Shown here one piece after another: positions 10,466 to 21,546 of a DNA stretch of 64,000 bases. The translations under genes and the position numbers were made by a program. The stretch's first letter is position 1. Each line of letters opens with the position of its first letter. This DNA comes from Lantana camara (Eukaryota; Streptophyta; Magnoliopsida; Lamiales; Verbenaceae): the NCBI GenBank assembly GCA_037501455.1, contig CM074856.1, positions 15,955,001 to 16,019,000 on the forward strand, given 5' to 3'. The notes under the pieces are model-generated. The model saw nothing but the letters and a program-made list of their open reading frames with translations, did no database searches and was not told the DNA's origin.

Positions 10466-13400
10466 TCAAAAGTGCAGGATATTAACCAAGTCTAAACAAT
10501 GTTTAAACTTGGCCTTTGTCACCGTCTTGGTCATCATATCTGCAGGATTCTCCGTAGTCCGAATCTTCTGAAGAACAACCTGCTCTACTTCGAGAATTTC
10601 CCGCACAAAGTGATAGCGAACATCAATATGCTTCGTCCTTGCATGAAAAGTTTGGTTCTTCGCTAAATGAATAACACTCTGACTGTCACAATACAATGTG
10701 AGGTGTTTTTGACCAACTCCCAAATCTTCAAGCAGTCCTTGAAGCCAAATTGCTTCATTTACTGCTTCTGTAACGGCCATATACTCCACCTCTGTTGTAG
10801 ACAATGTCACCGTTGACTGTAAGGTCGACTTCCAACTAACTGGTGCCTTTGCTAAAGTGAACAAGTAGCCAATTGTAGATCTTCGCTTATCCAAATCTCC
10901 AGCATAGTCAGAATCACAGTATCCAACTATGGTTTGACCAAGTATTTCATCCCGCTCAAACAATAAACCAACGTTTGTGGTATCTTGAATATACCGCATA
11001 ATCCATTTCACTGCTTGCCAGTGAGCTTTTCCCGGATCATGCATGTATCTACTCACGACGCCAACAGCTTGTGAAATATCAGGTCTTGTACATACCATTG
11101 CATACATCAGGCTACCAACTGCATTCGCATATGGGACTTTTGCCTTGTATTCTCGTTCTTCTTCCGTCTTCGGAGATAACTGGTTGTTAAGCTTCAAATG
11201 AGGGGCAAGCGGAGTACCTACAGGTTTTGTATTTTGACATATACCAAACAGCAGTAGTACTTTGTTCAAATACTACTTCTGAGTCTGCCAAAGCTTGCCT
11301 CTATGCCGATCTCTGCTTATCTCCATCTTGTAGCCCGCGCAAATACACACCGTGATCGTATTTGCTCCTTGTGTACCTTTGGCCCAATAACTTATCAAAT
11401 CGTTTGTACCATTGTCTCGGTGATTGCTTTAACCCGTACAACGATTTGTCTAGTTTTCAAACTCAATTTTCTTTACTAGAAACTTTGTATCCATCTGGCT
11501 GAGACATATAGATTTCCTCTTCCAAATCACCGTGCAGGAACGCGGTTTTCACATCGACTTGAGGAGTGTTTAACAACTGGAGAAAACACTTCATTATAAT
11601 CAACTCCCTCCTTCTGAGGTAGCCTTTAGCTACCAACCTTGCCTTGTAGCAAACATCATTTTTGTTAGGAAATCCTTCTTTCTTTGTAAATACCCATTTG
11701 CAACCAATTGCTTTCTTTCCCATCGATAGTTGTGCCAACTTCCATGCCTTATTCTTCTGAAGAGATTGCATCTCTTCCTCCATTGCGTCTTTCCATCTAT
11801 TGTTTTCTGAGCTCCGGACAGATTCTAAAAATGTGGATGAAACATCATCAACTGTGGGAAGTCCATAGGCTGCCATGTCAACAAAACGAGCTGGTTTCTG
11901 AATTTCTCGTCTCATCCTTCTAATTGCAATTGGCTCAAGTTACTGTTGAGGTTCTTGGGTAGTAACCTCCTCCTCATCCGACTCTTCTTCTGCCGTAGAA
12001 GAAACATTGATAGTGTCTTTTGCTGGACTCACCACTATCTTTTCAAACTCCACCTGCTTTGGTATATACTCCACTTGCTCCAGTGCACGCTCCACCTACT
12101 TCGGAGTACTATTGGTCTCTTCTTGAGTTACCTTATCCAAAATGGTAGATTCGTCGAAGGTAACATCCCTGCTTATTATCGTCTTCTTTGCTTCTAGATA
12201 CCAAAGACGATATCCCTTAACCCCAACGCTGAAGCCCATAAAGAGTGTCTTCCTTGCTCGAGGATCCAACTTTGATTCATTCACATGATAGTATGCGGTA
12301 GAACCCAACACACGCAAAGAGTCATAATCTGTTGCAGGCTTCCCAGACCAAACCTCCAAAGGAGTCTTCTCACCTATTGCAGATGATGGCAAACGATTGA
12401 CAAGATGTTGAGCGTATGTCACTGCCTCAGCCCAATACTTCCTTTTTAATCCAGCATTAGACAACATACAACGAACTTTCTCCACTAATGTCCTGTTCAT
12501 ACGCTCTGACACCCCATTCTGTTGTGGTGTTTCTCTTACTGTGAAGTGACGAACTATGCCATATGCTTGGCATACCTTCTGGAATGGATCGCTCTTGTAT
12601 TCTCCACTGTTGTCTGATCAGAGAACTTTGATATTTCTTCCAGTCTGGTTCTCAACTTGAGTTTTCCACTTCAGAAAAACTCTAAGCACTTCACCTTTGT
12701 GCTTCATAGGAAACACCCAAACTCTACTGGAAAAATCATCGATAAAGGTGACAAAGTAGTGTCTGCCTCCAAATGACGCCGTCTTTGAAGGTTCCCACAC
12801 ATCAGAGTGTACATAGTCCAAAAGACCCTCGGTATTGTGAATAGTTATGCCGAATTTCACCCTTCTTTGCTTTCCCAGAACACAATGCTCGCAAAACTCC
12901 AATTTGCAAGTCTTTGTACCTTTCAACAAACCTTGTTTGGCAAGAATTTGCAAGGATTTTTCTCCAGCGTAACCCAAACGCATATGCCACAGCTTTGTTG
13001 CCTCAGCATCCTTCTTGCTGCTAGAAGTAGTTGCTACTGCTACTGTCCCAACAATTGCATTACCTTGGTAGAAATACAAGTTGTTGTTTTTCCTTTCACC
13101 TTTCAACATCACGAGTGCCCCCGAAGTTGCTTTAAGAATTCCATCTCGCATCGTCACAACTAGACCTTTTGACTCCAAGGCCCCCAGTGAGATGAGATTC
13201 TTCTTCAAACTTAGCACTAGTCGAACATCTTTCAGAATTCTGGTGGATTCATCGTGATTCCGTAGCTTGATTGAACCTATCCCAGCTATTGTACATGTCT
13301 GATCGTTGCCCATGTAAACAGCTCCTCCATCAAATTCTTCAAGATCGAAGAACCACTCCCGGTTGGGAGACATATGATAGGTGCAACCCGAATCCAATAT

Positions 13401-13755
13401 CCACTCGTCTGAACTTAGCGTTGAAGGTATAGCTACTAAGGAAACATCTGACTCTGTGTCGCTTTTGCATTCGGCTACATTGGCGTCTTGGTGAGTCTTT
13501 CCTTTCTTCAACTTTGGACAGTCTTTCTTCCAGTGTCCTTTGTCGTGACAAAAGGCACACTCATCTTTGGTAACTCTGTTCTTCGACTTTGATCTCCCTC
13601 TTCTCCCCTTTGACTGGCTTTGCTGACGACTTCTCACAACTAGGGCTTCTGTTGTTCTACTTGTGCTTCTTTTCTTATCCTTCCTCCTCAGTTCATAACT
13701 GTATAAAACTGTACACACTTCCCCGAGTGAAACATCAACCTTCCCATGGAGTAAG
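10466..13755 (-). pseudogene. copia pol and end of gag (protease, integrase, RT with deletion, RNase H)
   Basis: Leftwards from 13755 the gag end continues from 38701 (TTLLHGKVDVSLG). A CCHC knuckle (CAFCHDKGHWKKDC), protease (ILDSGCTYHM) and integrase (LWHMRLGYAGEKSL, with the second zinc-binding His replaced by Tyr, then VHSDVWEPS) follow in 12618-13718. A TGA replaces the Arg codon before SDNSGEY at about 12618. The integrase C-terminus is at 12096-12512 and the RT start at 11463-11915 (WVFTKKEG...VDVKTAFLHGDLEEEIYM). The RT then jumps from GLKQSPRQWYKRF (about 11420) to a sequence resembling GKLWQTQKQYL (about 11290). The segment with the catalytic YVDD is therefore deleted. RNase H (GYCDSDYAGD...TEVEYMA) is at 10466-11269. 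The element cannot encode active RT. Confidence 0.9.
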
Positions 13756-13990
13756 CACTACTAGAAAAACGGGTTTTAATGACGCCCTAATATGACGCTT
13801 TTGAAAAGGCGTCACAATATATTACCTGTTGTGACGTTTTATTTAGAATTGCTATTTTCGATATAATTTGTGTTATATATTAAATTACTTATTAATTTAA
13901 TTGATAGTATTAAGACAGATTTAAAATTAGCGTCATAATAGGGTAGGGTTATTATCAATATCTCATATGTATCAGGACGCTTTAAACTAA
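13756..13990 (+). repeat. left TIR and subterminal repeats of the CACTA element
   Basis: A 31-base TIR is followed by short motifs: TATGACGCTTTTGAAAAGGCGTCACAATA (a hairpin), GTTGTGACG and GCGTCATAATA. They match motifs at the right end. The left array is much shorter than the right one. Confidence 0.85.
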
Positions 13991-14414
13991 AAATGTCATA
14001 ATATTAGTTTACATTAAGGAAAAGTCTCGCTGTGTTGCAGACCCAAATTGGCGCGTTCAGCTAAAAAAAGGAGGGAAGTGCTGGAAGAATTCATTTTCCA
14101 ATTACCATTGCTCAGACATCGAAGGTTGAGAAGCCAAGTTCAATTTTTTACCCAATTCGACTAAAGAGAAAAAATTGGAGAAGCTAACGAATCGGAACGC
14201 GATTTGGAGACCTGTCTTCGCCTCGACCACCGACCACTGTGGAGCTCCGCCACCCGTCTCCGAGCCCGACGTCTGTGTAGATCTTCGCCACCCGCCTCCA
14301 CGCCGCCTGCTTCATCCTCTTGAAAGTAAGAATTGAGCACTTTTCTTCTCCTTTTCTGTGTAATTAGAAACCCCTTTGATTTTCGTTTTAGTTGAATGAC
14401 TTGTTTTATGCTAG
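13991..14414 (+). promoter_or_regulatory. 5' region of the CACTA element, putative promoter and leader
   Basis: No clear gene. The segment switches from AT-rich subterminal sequence to a GC-richer stretch (about 14200-14320) with GCCACCCG and CCGCCTCC-type repeats. It then ends in a pyrimidine-rich tract and TTATGCTAG, a plausible 3' splice site for the exon that follows. This layout resembles a promoter plus an untranslated or captured first exon; no start codon was assigned. Confidence 0.35.
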
Positions 14415-14600
14415 GGCAATTACAAGCTCCCCAAGCACTGCGACGACAATGAAGTTTTGAAGGCCTTTTGTGTTGAAGCTATTCGGATTGTTGAAGAAGA
14501 TGGCACCACTTATCGCAAGGAATCAGCTTCGAACTTGAGTCTTCAAACATTGCCTAGAAACGCCGTAATTTCTGCTGTGAAAAGTGGGTCGTCTCCAAAG
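14415..14600 (+). pseudogene. exon-like fragment resembling BES1/BZR1 family, captured by the CACTA element
   Basis: Between TTATGCTAG and AAG|GTTTTC lies a 62-codon open stretch. It begins [19 protein letters not shown] and continues [15 protein letters not shown]. This is the signature of the second exon of BES1/BZR1 brassinosteroid transcription factors (family consensus [32 protein letters not shown]), and it starts at the exon boundary expected for that family. After RKE it departs from the family ([13 protein letters not shown]). The DNA-binding basic region encoded by exon 1 is absent nearby. It is inside the CACTA element, upstream of the transposase and on the same strand. Whether it is spliced into a transposon transcript is inference. 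Confidence 0.6.
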
Positions 14601-15506
14601 GTTTTCCTTTACTCTCCCAATTTCATATTGTATTGTGTGTAAATGTGTTTTATCTTTTGAATTTATTGTGATTTTTGTGAGGTTTGTTCTCCAGCGATTT
14701 TTGGTTGCCTAGAAAGCTGAACCCCTGTTAGCTGAGGTCCATTTGCCTTGTAATGAACTTGATTAAAGATTGTTGTGTGTGTGTTTTTTTTTTTGGGTTC
14801 ATTCTCTTTGCCCCAATACGCAGCTATAATTTGGTCTTCGGATGACTGGAGTATCTTCGGTTTTAAATAAGCTATGTAGTTTGGAATTTGAATGCATGTG
14901 TTGATCTCAAACCTGGTAGTTTTGTAGAATGGAGCCTTGTGGTTGGTAAGAAGGAACTTTGATTAAAAGGTTGAATGATGGTATCAGAAGATACTTGAGA
15001 TAATTGTCTGTATTATCATAAGCTTTCCTTGTGGTTTTTTGTAAATCAGAATCAGGGGGGTGTTTTGTAATTTCAGTTTTAGTTCAGGTCTGAGTTAGTT
15101 AGAATTCCCTCCAGTTGGTATGAAAGTTGTTAGATCTCTTCCAGCTGGCATGAAAGTTGTTAGATCTGTTCCAGCTGGCTTAGCATACGTGTCGATTATT
15201 TATTAGTTGTAGCTTTGTATATAAATACTAGTCTTGTACAGTAGTTCTTTTGATTGAATAGAATGAAAACTTCTGCAGATTTCTTCTAGTTTTACTTTCA
15301 ATATGGTCCTTGCGATTGTTGTTACTTGTTACGGCTGAATATTAAATTATGTTGAAGGGGATTTCTAGAGGAAAAAGAAAGAAAACTACTAGCTCCTCCA
15401 TACAAACGCTTATAATGAATGTACTGTTTGCTATACAGACTCTTTCATAACGTTCAGCTTGTGCAATCACCTTATAATTTAATTAGCTTGTTTTCTTGCT
15501 CGGTAG

Positions 15507-15575
15507 GATCGACTTATAGCTCGCCTCCAACAACCTAATTCACTGGATTGCTTTTCCATTGAAGCTGAGTTCCAG
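15507..15575 (+). other. 23-codon exon-like segment of unknown origin
   Basis: The segment is bounded by a pyrimidine-rich tract with CGGTAG on the left and TTCCAG|GTATAA on the right. It is open in one frame (DRLIARLQQPNSLDCFSIEA...). Its phase matches the end of the 14415-14600 exon, so the two could join. I do not recognise the peptide. Confidence 0.3.
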
Positions 15576-17803
15576 GTATAAATTTTTTTTTTATATGCTC
15601 CGTATTCTCATGTAAATACTTGTGTCACTGTGTGTATGGTTGGAGATGTTTATGATCAGTAGAAAGTCTCGAAGTCCATGGCTAGAAGTGTTTATTTGTG
15701 TGTGATGATCAAAACAATGTCTCACAGCCTCGAAAATGAATGTCGTGTGTCAAGTTGTATGATCAGTATGATTAGAAAAGAGTCTCAAAGTGAAATGATC
15801 AGTATGGTTATCCTAGAAGTCTAAAGACTCCAAATAGTAAAACCAGACATCCTCAGTCAAGTCATTGGGTTATAGAAAGGGGAATTCATATGAGATAAAC
15901 AATTATGTGCAATTCTATAGTTAGTAAGTTAGGATTAAAATTCTCTAATTTAAATTGAGGTGTCCCCATTCTCAAAGCATGTTCCCAGATCCACTATTTA
16001 TTTGGCTGTAGTAAAAGTAAACAAAGGACCATCAGCTAGTGGTACTGCTACCCAACTTATATGCACAAATTTATTTCTGTGGGGCATTACTGTTATTATT
16101 TCTGTTAGATGGTTGTATGGATTGTTGTGAGGGAAGCAAAGGAAGTTAGAAAAGTGTTGGAGGCATTAAGTACTAAAAACCAAATATAGATAGTGCAGAA
16201 ATGGCAGAGGATGAGGGAAAATGAGGGGACTCAGCCATGTATCATTTTCTTCAAAAAGGTAAGCAAGAAGGAATCTGCCTTTCAATATGTTGCTACTTCC
16301 AGCTTTCATTCTAGTAATATACAACAACTTCAGCTCTCCGTTTGCTTCATTATATTATATATGTGCAGCTGTCCCTGCCCCAGCCCCAACTTTCCACGAA
16401 AAACCCCTCATAATTCATTTCTTTATTTGTGCTGTCAGTTGTGAGTGAACGGTCTAATCTGCACTTTCACTCTATTTACTTCTTTACTAAACACTTTTGA
16501 TGAGCTCTTTGGATACCCTTAACAATGGCTATTTCTGTATGTAGTTTCAATAAATATATGAGCTCAAACAGTTCGAAAGGAAGATCTATGATAAGTCAAG
16601 TGTCATTTTGTATGTTTTAAGAGATTAGTGTCATTGTATGTGTAGCTTGAATGCTGTATGTTAAATATTAACCGTGGAAATTGGCCTGAAAAGTTTATTA
16701 CTTTGACCTTGTTTATGATAAATTGATGGAATTATCAATATCTGATGTACGATGTGTCCATTAGCCCTTCTGCCCTGGATTTGGAGAACTTATTAGAATT
16801 TGAATGAAATAAATCAATAGAGGGAGGTACGTGTAATATCTTAAAATTTAGAAGGGGGATTTATGTAATATGTGCTGTACGGGAGGTTGCAGTGATTATT
16901 TTTTTCAGAAGAAATCATGCCAACAGTGGTAAGAAAAATATATATAAAACTTCTTTCTTACAGAATGCGGTGCAGATAATAGATAAGAATGTATGGTGGA
17001 GCTATCTGCAATAATATTCTGTTAACAGAAATAACAGTAGTTCAACGAAAAAGACAACTATTCGACTACATAATCTCCATTTACATGCGGTTTATCAGTT
17101 GCATAATTACATATGTTAGTGCTATCGCAATGCCAGATTCCTAATGTTCCACATACTAAATACTGAAATACAAATATAAGTAATGGTTTCTTACTTTCAT
17201 CTCCCGAAATCTATACACAAAATGTAAAAAACAAACAAGAAACCTCACCTCTAGACATTTGGCTTGAATTCTGAGTATGCTTGTTCTTGGCTTTGTTTAT
17301 AATTGAGAAATTATGATTCTTTGGAACATTTTCTGCTTCAACAGCTTTCCCAGTTTCACACATTTTGTAGCTGTAAAATCTTTCAATACCTCTGTAAACA
17401 GAGTCCAATAACAAATGTTAAAGTAGATATATTCTAGTTTTTGCTGATTTGATTAAGCAGCTGAGAGCTCAAATAAAATATACTTTTTCAGGTAAATAAT
17501 GATGCAGTCTGCTGGATTTTGTACAGCCACATAGGGACACAGATAATCTGCTTAATGTACCTATCTATTGCTTGCATGCACTTGTATATTTTACAATCTA
17601 TATCTTTTGATAAAGTCATTGAAATCTAAAGTGTACGTGGTATTTAAATACTATCAGTATGTAATATTGACGTACATATTACAAACTTATTTTAGCCTGT
17701 TTGTTGAATTCTTACACAGGTCTAATCGATACTTGTGATCAATCTCCAAGCGTGAAGTTGTTGTCACTTGGAAGGTAACTTTACTGTGTCAATAAAAGGT
17801 TAT
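15576..17803 (+). other. AT-rich intergenic part of the CACTA element
   Basis: No convincing gene. ORFs here are short and AT-driven. One short exon-like stretch (about 17721-17775) sits between TTACACAG and GAAG|GTAACT just before the transposase start and may be an untranslated exon. Confidence 0.4.
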
Positions 17804-20800
17804 ATGGATAAGTCATGGATGAACTTGCCTAGGGCTAGTAGTGAATATCGAAATGGATTGAGAGGTTTTTTAGATTTTGGCTTTGCACATTCAAAGGGAA
17901 CTACAATCTTATGCCCTTGCAAGAAATGTAAAAATGTCATAAGCAAAGAAAGGACTATTGTGGAAGAACATCTTCTTTGGTATGGATTTTTAGCTGGGTA
18001 CACTCGATGGGTATTACATGGTGAGTTGTCAACTAGTGGTACACCAGTAGGCCTTGAGTATGATGGTCAGAACTCAGCCAATAATAATATGCGAGATATG
18101 TTATATGATGCTTTTGGAATGCAAGACAATATGGATAATATTGAAGGAATACCAGGTGTTGAGGAAAAAGATAGACCTTGTAAAGAAGCGGAAAATTTTT
18201 ACAAGCTTATGGAAGATGCAGAACAAGAGCTTTACCCGGGTTGTAAAAATTTTTCAAAACTTTATTTCATTGTTCGAATGCTCCAAATCAAGTGCCTTGG
18301 GAATTGGAGTGATAGTTCCTTCACGTTGATGCTCGACTTACTAAGAGAGTCATTTCCAGATGGTGTTCAACTCCCGAAAAACTACTATGAAACTAAGAAG
18401 ATATTAAAAGATTTGGGTTTGAATTATAAGAAAATAGATGCGTGTCGGAATGATTGTATGCTCTATTGGGGTGTGAATGAAGGCAAAATAAAGTGTGATA
18501 CGTGTGATGAGCCACGATGGATAATGTCTGCATCTGAAGGTAGGGCGGGTGATCAACAAGATTCATCTAAGATCACTAAAGGGAACACGAAGATTGCTGC
18601 GAAAATGGTATGGCATTTCCCGCTAAAGCCAAGGTTACAAAGACTTTTTATGAATAAGGAAACTGCATCTCTTATGACGTGGCATGAATCAGAACGCATC
18701 AAAGATGGAGTGATGAGACATCCTGCAGATTCTCCGGCTTGGAAAACTTTTGACTTCCGTCACCCAGAGTTTGCAAAAGATCCGCGCAATGTTAGGTTGG
18801 GCTTGGCTACAGATGGTTTCAATCCATTTAGAACTATGAATGTCAATCATAGTACATGGCCAGTGATCTTAATACCGTATAATTTGCCCCCTGGAGACTG
18901 TATGAAGAAGTCATACCTGATGGTGTCCTTGCTTATACCTGGGCCATCTGGACCAGGAAATAACATCGACATATTTCTACAGCCAGCTATTGCAGAAATA
19001 AAAGAAATGTGGGAAGAGGGAATAACTACTTATGATGCATCAGCCAAGGAAAACTTTCAATTGCGCGCCGCTCTATTATGGACCATCAGTGATTTTCCAG
19101 GCTATGCAGCTGTATCGGGTTGGAGCACCAAAGGAGAATTTGCATGTCCCATTTGTCATAAGTTCACAAATTCAGTATGGTTGGATAAATCTCGTAAGTT
19201 TTGTTACATGTGTCATCGTATATTCTTACCTGAGGATCATCCTTATCGGAGGGACAACAGTTTGTTTGATGGAACTGAAGAGCACCGAAAAGCAACCCCA
19301 TATTTGAAAGGATCTGTAGCATTTGATGAAGTTAAGCATATTGAAAACAAATTTGGGAAAAAGGTGAGTGACCAGAAATTACCATATAATTGGAAGAAGA
19401 AGAGTATTTTCTTCGATCTTCCGTATTGGGAATCGAATCTAGTGAGGCACAATCTTGACGTTATGCACATAGAGAAGAATGTCTGTGACAAGGTCTTGTA
19501 TACATTGTTGGATTCGGATAAGTCCAAAGATAATTACAATGCTCGCTTGGATTTGCAAATTATGGGGATAAGATCAAAACTTCATCCTTTCCTTGACGAG
19601 CTTGGACAAGAATGGCTACCGGCGGCATCCTTTGCACTGGACAAAACTGAGAAGGAAAGATTTTGCAGGACATTGAAGAGTGTTAAAGTTCCAGATGGCT
19701 ATGCTTCAAATGTGTCAAGGTGTGTTCATATTAAACCACCCAAGATATTTGGCCTCAAGAGTCATGATAGTCACGTGTTGATGCAACAACTGTTACCGCT
19801 TGCTTTGCGTAAACTTCTTCCAAGGCCAATTCGCAAATCCTTGATTCATTTGAGTAGTTATTTTACAGAATTGTGTTCTAAGACACTTCATCCTACAGAT
19901 TTATCTCGAATGGAAAAAGAGATTGCTATCATACTTTGTCAGTTGGAGAAAATCTTTCCACCTTCATTCTTTGATATCATGGTACATTTGACCGTTCACT
20001 TGGTCACTGAGGCAAAACTAGCTGGACCAGTTCAATATCGGTGGATGTACCCCATTGAAAGGTAGGCCTTAGGTTAAATATTTATACATTAGTTCTTGTT
20101 ACAGTTTTACTGTCACTGTGTGTCATTTTAATCACATAATTATTCTTATTTTAACCTTTATAGGTACTTAGGTACATTAAAATCCTACGTTCGTAACAGA
20201 GGTCGTCCGGAAGGCTCGATTGCAGAAGGCTACTTGGCAGAGGAATGCCTATCCTTTTGCTCTTTATACTTTGATGAAAAAATTGAAACAAGGCGTAATC
20301 GGGCAACGCGTAATGATGATGGTGGGTGTGAGGGCAGCATGTCAAGTATTGATGTTTTCTCGAGTTCTGGAGCTTCATTGTGGAAAGGAAAGCCAATTGT
20401 TTTGAATAATGACCAACTAGCAAAAGCTCACCGGTATGTCCTATTCAATTGCGATGACATTCAACAATATAGGGTGTAAGTTTCTTGAAACTGTAATTTA
20501 TCTTGTTAATATCATTTTGTGTATTTGACATTCTTCAATTATATGGTACTACAACTCATTTTTTATTTTTCCAGGGACCACGAGGCTCAAGTTAGACGAA
20601 AGAAGCATCGCTCGAGGGAGCATGAAATCAAGCGAATCCATAGTGACTCTTTTGCTACTTGGTTTAAGGGCCGAGTAAGTGATGTCTTAAATGATATACA
20701 ATGACCTTCAATGATTGTAATTTCTTACATATTTTTGTAATAATTTATTTATGCAGGTTGAACAACTGAATTCCGATGAAAATGATCCAAAGTTAATTGA

Positions 20801-21425
20801 TATCAAAAGGCTTGCAAGGGGACCGATACCTGTTGGTACACAATATAAAGGCTTTAAGGTGAATGGTTTTCGATTCCATACTAAGGAAATAGAGAGGAAA
20901 AGAAAAACACAAAATAGTGGAGTGATGGTTAACGCAAGTACAACAAGTTTTGCAAGCAAAAAGGATATGCGACCTATCCTTCAAGAGATGACGTATTATG
21001 GAACTGTAAGAGATATAATTGAGCTAGATTATACAGGTGGTAGAAAAGTTGTTTTGTTTGAGTGTGATTGGGTTTCTAAGGGAAGTAAACTCAAAGAAGA
21101 TAATGATGGATTTACGTTGATTAATTTTTCAAGTATAAAGCGCCACAATGAGCCTTTTGCTCTTGCAAGTCAAGTTGAGCAAGTATTTTATGTAGACGAT
21201 CCCATTGAGAAGGATTGGAAAGTTGTGGTTAAAACAAAAGCTAGGGATAGGTTTGATGATGGAGGAGACTTGACTAGTGATGGGGTTGATACCATTTTAC
21301 AAAGCACAACAAGTCGCAATCTTCCAATTGATGAAGAAGAAGCAATTGATTGGATTCGTGAAGGGTCATCCCGAATTTCTATGGATGCTTTACATGGAAA
21401 TGAGTTCGATGAAAATTTGGGCTGA
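17804..21425 (+). CDS. TNP2-like CACTA transposase, 4 exons, 1112 aa
   Basis: Exons 17804-20061, 20164-20475, 20575-20674 and 20757-21425 join in frame at GT-AG junctions and total 3339 bases. Junction residues are IER|YLGTLKSY, YR|VDHEAQ and KGR|VEQLN. The ATG at 17804 (MDKSWMNLPRASSEY) matches the usual transposase-associated N-terminus with a CX2C zinc-type motif (CPCKKCKN). The catalytic core follows, including GLATDGFNPF...WPVILIPYNLPPGDCMKK and LIPGPSGPGNNID (about residues 340-400). Then come a zinc-like C..C region (FACPICHK), the LDVMHIEKNVCD block, a DUF4218-type segment (about 640-850) and a DUF4216-type segment at the C-terminus. It would catalyse excision and insertion at the TIRs in the nucleus. 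No stop or frameshift is visible, and the length is normal for the family. Confidence 0.9.
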
Positions 21426-21546
21426 AATTCTGTGGCAAAATTAGTACTGGTTTATTCATTTATTTAACTTGTATTCTTTTACATGTTTGTTATACTATTT
21501 TTTCTGGTTTTCCTGCATTTTCATGGCTGATTTTATGTTTGTAGAT

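Noticed and set aside
16193..16444. 83-aa plus-strand ORF inside the CACTA element
   Set aside because: No family resemblance, low-complexity AT-rich context, and no splice sites or conserved motif.
17768..17803. Upstream extension of the transposase frame
   Set aside because: The extension begins with TTG, not ATG. The ATG at 17804 matches the family N-terminus.
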